Positions 60,226 through 64,000 of a DNA stretch of 64,000 bases are shown piece after piece. Source of the DNA: Siderastrea radians (Eukaryota > Cnidaria > Anthozoa > Scleractinia > Rhizangiidae). The stretch spans positions 28,576,441 through 28,640,440 of the forward strand of contig OZ024900.1 in NCBI GenBank assembly GCA_964017195.1. Reading direction: 5' to 3'. Both the position numbers and the translations under genes were made by a program. The notes beneath the pieces are model-generated. The model saw only the letters and a list, made by a program, of their open reading frames with translations. It made no database searches and had not been told where the DNA came from. The stretch's first letter is position 1; the number at the start of each line of letters is the position of its first letter.

Positions 60226-61069
60226 AGTCAGGAAATATTTTATTATTTTTTGAAATCATGTTTCCAGAGCAGGAAAACAGTATTTTTGATTGTATTCCCA
60301 TACAGTTATTAACCTGTAGTTATTGCACAATTCATACTCTAGTATGCCATGCCGTCGTCCTTTTTGTATTTTGTCGAATTCATTCTCTGTTCCTTTCCTC
60401 AACTTTCGATGTGTCGCTATTTGAATGCCGCGTTGCTGTATTTTAACCTTCTTGCTGGTCTCACCGACATTGTTAGTGGATGCACTTCACGGATGTTCTT
60501 GGAATGATTCTATCACTTCTTCCTCAACATCTAAACCATCAAAAGGACCTGGTCCCAAGTCCAACAGACTTTCAAGTTGCCAAGAGGACTGAATATTAAT
60601 ATATAGCACCAGAAAAACTACTTTGGGTAATAAAAATATCATTACTGGAGTCGGAGTCGCTCATACTTCGACACTAATTTGCTTAAACTGTTAAACAAAT
60701 TCATAGTTCTCTCTAAGCGTTCAAACGTAAGCCTATTCTTAAGAGAGCTGCAGATAAACGTAGGCAATCAGAGACGTAAACATATATATACATTTCTGCA
60801 GGGAACTGAAAACATAAAGGAAATTTGGCACCCCTTCCCAACTAAAAAAAAGCACGCCCATGCACAACTCATTTTGCCAACATCTTAAGCATTTTTTTAA
60901 TACAATAAAGCATTTTCTAGAAAACCTCACTAATATGAGATATAAGCATTTTATGGCGCCCGAGGGTGGGACCAGAGTTGAATAAATCTGATGTCCTTGA
61001 GTGAAAGGCCGATAACCTATACATACTGCGTTATTTGGAAAACAATTGGATGAGAAAAATTCCGAGGAT
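60226..61069. other. Intergenic, nothing recognised
   Basis: No exon-like frame or clear repeat structure. Confidence 0.4.
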
Positions 61070-61530
61070 GGGCACTGCAGTTAACTCCCGGTGACTCAGA
61101 CCCTCGATAACTCGAAGCTTGTGCTAACTCGCACCAAAATTGATTTTTCCTGGAATTGCTCCATACATTAACTGTAAGTTTACCCTCAATAACTCGGACC
61201 CTCGATAACTCAAACATCGTTTGTCAAAGTGTAATGAGAGGAAACACACTCCATAACAATGAATTTATTTTGAAACAGTTTACGAAAAAATGAGCAGCAT
61301 TCTGATTGTAGTTTTGAAGTGTCGAATTGGTCTCTGTGACAATTTCTTTAGTTTCCTGGTGTTTTGGTGCACAAAACATGCCAGTTCTTCCTGTGCGAAT
61401 ACACGTGATAAGTGTACGTGGTGTCAGCAGGAATCCTATCCCTTGATAACTCGAACTCCCGATAACTCGAACCTGTACCTTTGTTGATTTCCCTTGAAGG
61501 TTCGAGTTATCGGGATTCAACTGTATTACC
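61070..61530. mobile_element. pogo/Tigger-like MITE
   Basis: Repeated (C/T)GATAACTCGAA motifs at both ends in inverted orientation (61105-61125, 61200-61212, 61443-61475, 61498-61515), characteristic of pogo-type terminal repeats. Confidence 0.65.
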
Positions 61531-61647
61531 GGACAATGCTCTTCCGCGGAGGAGGGTAATTTCGTCACGTGTTCAATTTAAAGTAATCTAAAACGGAGAA
61601 AATTTAGTGGTGACCTTAGAGCAGTTTTCATTTGAGTGGCGATAGTA

Positions 61648-61803
61648 ATAGGCTTCTTTCGATATATTAAAATTCAGCTTGGTAGCGAGGCCTAGAGGAC
61701 ACAAATAAAAGAAATTTTACAAGCATGTTTATTCATTTCTTTTGTTTGTGTCCTCTAGGCCTCGCTACCAAGCTGAATTTTAATATATCGAAAGAAGCCT
61801 ATT
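61648..61803. mobile_element. Palindromic MITE
   Basis: Two perfect-looking arms: AATAGGCTTCTTTCGATATA at the left and its reverse complement at 61780-61803, including GCGAGGCCTAGAGGACACAA, with a centre of about 35 bases. Confidence 0.9.
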
Positions 61804-63299
61804 GGCGTTTTGCTTGCTTTACTTGCTTTACTACGCTCTGTGATTGGTCAGAGAAACTCGCGCCATTTGCTTAGCCAATCAGATGTAAACTCAAAACCAA
61901 TCGTGACTTGCTTGCACGCGTTTTCCCGCGCTTAACGCTGACTACTTGTATTTGCTTTGGTTTATTTTGTTTTTTGTTCCTGTTGTGATTGGTTAAAGTA
62001 ATTACTTCGGTTTTGGTTCAACGACACTCAATTGAAAATAACTCTATAATCTGTGTATTCTATTGCGTGCCGGGATAAATGATGTTCAATTTGGGAAACA
62101 ATTATTGGATAATTGCTTGAATGGGATTTTGGGCTAGCACTTGAAGAATGATTGGAATTTTCTGATTCAGTATACCGACTGATTAACTTGATTTTATATA
62201 TTAAAATAGGAAGAGAAAAATTGCCAAAACTGGCGAAACTTGAGGAACAAAAAACGATTAGAAAATTCAAGGTTTCATTACAACTGCTTTCAGTTTTCTT
62301 GGAACACCTGTCACGAAATCAAAGTTAACGAACTGCAATCTACTTCTATTCCTTTATCCTTCCAGGCGTATATAGGAGAGGATTCTATGTACTAGAGTTT
62401 GTGGATAACCTGTCTCTATTGGATGAATTAATTTGGAACTCTTTGAAAGTTTTGATTTGAAAGTTGCCCCCGAAGAGTTTGTTGTAAGAGGGGTCAGAGC
62501 TTCTCATTTAATGAAGCCTCTTTTCCCTTCTAAGGAAGACATGATGAAAAAGGTGTATACTTAAATGTTTCAGTAGCCTTAACATGTGTCCTCTCATCGA
62601 GCAATGATGTTCCGACTGTTGAATCTCTTTCATAAAGGGGAAAATAAAAACAAATGAAAACAGAAAGAAGAGGCCGCCCCAGGGAAACAAATTTTACAGA
62701 CGTTGATGCACTTTCAAAGCTTCATTCCTGCCCTTGACTCTACTCCCATGTACCAGAACTGACAAAAAAAAGCGCACAAGTGAAATTCAAAAAAAGGCAA
62801 TTTGAAAACAAATGTGTCAGCTTAGCATCCCGAGGTTATTCATTGGTATTCTTCCATAGGTAGTTAAGGGCCTAACCGAAATGTTGGGCAATCAAAAAAA
62901 AGCTTTCTATAGCTTTTTGACCAGACTTACATTTTTTTGCGTAAACGCGTTTAATTTCCCCGCTACCCTGATGTAATGGGCGACGAAGAGTGATGGTCTA
63001 TCAATGTCAGTATTTTCAGACGGAAACGTTAATGAAATACAATCACAAGGAGATTCACTTTTTGAAAAGCAAGCACATACTATCACGGCAGCGTCAAACG
63101 TTAATGATGATTGACAGTCAGTGTCAGTCTGAACGTACATTGACTGGCCATCTCTATAGTCACTTATCACATCAGGTTCCCAGGCAAAACGGTTAAGGGA
63201 GCAGTCTGCCCAATTTTTAAAGAGGGCTGAGCTGCCAACGCTGATGTGCACAGTGAAGCACAAACTATGTCCAACTTATATCATTCTGTAATATTTTTA
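61804..63299. other. Intergenic, no confident gene
   Basis: A 118-codon frame on the minus strand at 62907-63263 has no family features or splice context. Otherwise nothing recognised. Confidence 0.4.
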
Positions 63300-63790
63300 A
63301 TGATCATAATTCTTCCTAGTTTTTAAGACAATCAGACTTCTTCATTCCTAGTTATAATACTGTGACATACGGTAAGCATTCTTTGCGTTATCTTGGGCCT
63401 AGGTTATGGGGAAAATTATCTCCAGATGTTAGATCTGCAAAAACATTAAATACTTTTAAAAATAAGATTCGTAAATGTGACTGATAAGTTCACGGGTGGA
63501 TGATGGATGCAAGGGCTGTTCCCTCTGCTCAGCATATCTATATAATTTTATCATTTTTTGTGTCGACTTTTTAAGGATTATTATTCAATTATTGATTATC
63601 AGATTAGCTATTTCTAGTTTATTAGATTAGTATGATTAGTATTAGATGATTATAGTACTATTAGATTTTTTTTAATTTTAGTATTCATTTTGTGTCCCCA
63701 AATTAGCATGGGATTTTCGCAAGCTAGATGGTATGTCACGTAAATAACGTTTCTATTCTATTCTATTCTATTCTGTTCTATTCTTTTATG
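63300..63790 (+). mobile_element. LINE 3' end with TTCTA tail
   Basis: Plus-strand frame at 63320-63483 reads RQSDFFIPSYNTVTYGKHSL, RYLGPRLWGKLSPDVRSAKT and FKNKIRK, the RT C-terminus of a non-LTR element. It is followed by the tail TGTCCCCAAATTAGCATGGG and a (TTCTA)n run at 63748-63783. Confidence 0.82.
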
Positions 63791-64000
63791 ATATAGGAGA
63801 TACATGAAGGTGGAATAAGAAAGAGCAAACACTCTGAAATAATCCGCAATTCGCCCATAGTCACCTGCAGTCAGTCACCGTAGGTTTAACATCAAGAGCA
63901 CTCCGGGGATGACAGTTGTCTTCTCATGTGTGCATCATGTGTATGTTTATCGCCTCAAATATTTGTTTCCTCTCGCCTTCATATTTTTATGTTACTTATT

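Noticed and set aside
62907..63263. 118-codon minus-strand frame with several Cys
   Set aside because: No recognisable domain, no repeat of motifs, and no adjoining splice context that joins it to the receptor.

Overview
The window is a piece of an animal nuclear genome, most likely an anthozoan cnidarian (stony coral or sea anemone). I infer this from an intron-rich receptor gene of a cnidarian type, a dense load of MITEs, tRNA-derived SINEs, LINE and Penelope remnants, and a large Polinton/adintovirus-type element. The species cannot be fixed from the sequence alone.

Host gene. A single minus-strand receptor tyrosine kinase gene runs from its signal-peptide exon at 56630 down to its stop codon at 1072. 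I could place 21 coding exons. All have GT/AG boundaries, consecutive phases agree at every junction, and they sum to 2820 bases (939 residues plus stop). The protein order is signal peptide, Frizzled-like cysteine-rich domain, kringle, fibronectin III, SEA-like domain, fibronectin III, one transmembrane segment, tyrosine kinase. The Frizzled plus kringle pair recalls ROR receptors, but the FN3/SEA stem and the kinase activation loop do not.

Polinton/adintovirus-like element. Positions 7377-29209 (21,833 bases) hold an almost intact element in the receptor intron between the alpha-C exon and the alpha-D/E exon of the kinase. It begins with AG, has terminal inverted repeats of 407 and 421 bases, and is flanked by a perfect 6-base duplication (CAGCGT) inside a tRNA-derived repeat. 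It encodes a protein-primed family B DNA polymerase (broken by one frame change), a chromodomain retroviral-type integrase, an A32/FtsK-type packaging ATPase, an adenain-type cysteine protease, a major capsid protein, two paralogous candidate minor capsid proteins, a parvovirus-VP1-like phospholipase A2, several small basic virion proteins with adenain-like cleavage motifs, a GRF zinc-finger protein, a two-transmembrane SLATT-like protein and a SLOG-fold protein. A tRNA-like gene lies among the structural genes. Most structural genes form one tightly packed minus-strand block (24792 down to 14022); polymerase and a repeat-rich protein diverge from a shared promoter at 11.9-12.1 kb; SLOG and GRF genes diverge from a CCAAT-box promoter at 25.75-25.93 kb.

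Other mobile DNA. A 3357-base element (45154-48510) sits inside what was a single kringle exon, with a 3-base duplication, and its terminal repeat supplies a splice donor. A 3165-base MULE-like element with 11-base duplications (31983-35147) lies in another intron. Several nested inverted-repeat MITEs, LINE 3' ends, a Penelope remnant and simple repeats fill the remaining introns and the region upstream of the receptor (56.6-64 kb), where I see no further convincing host gene.
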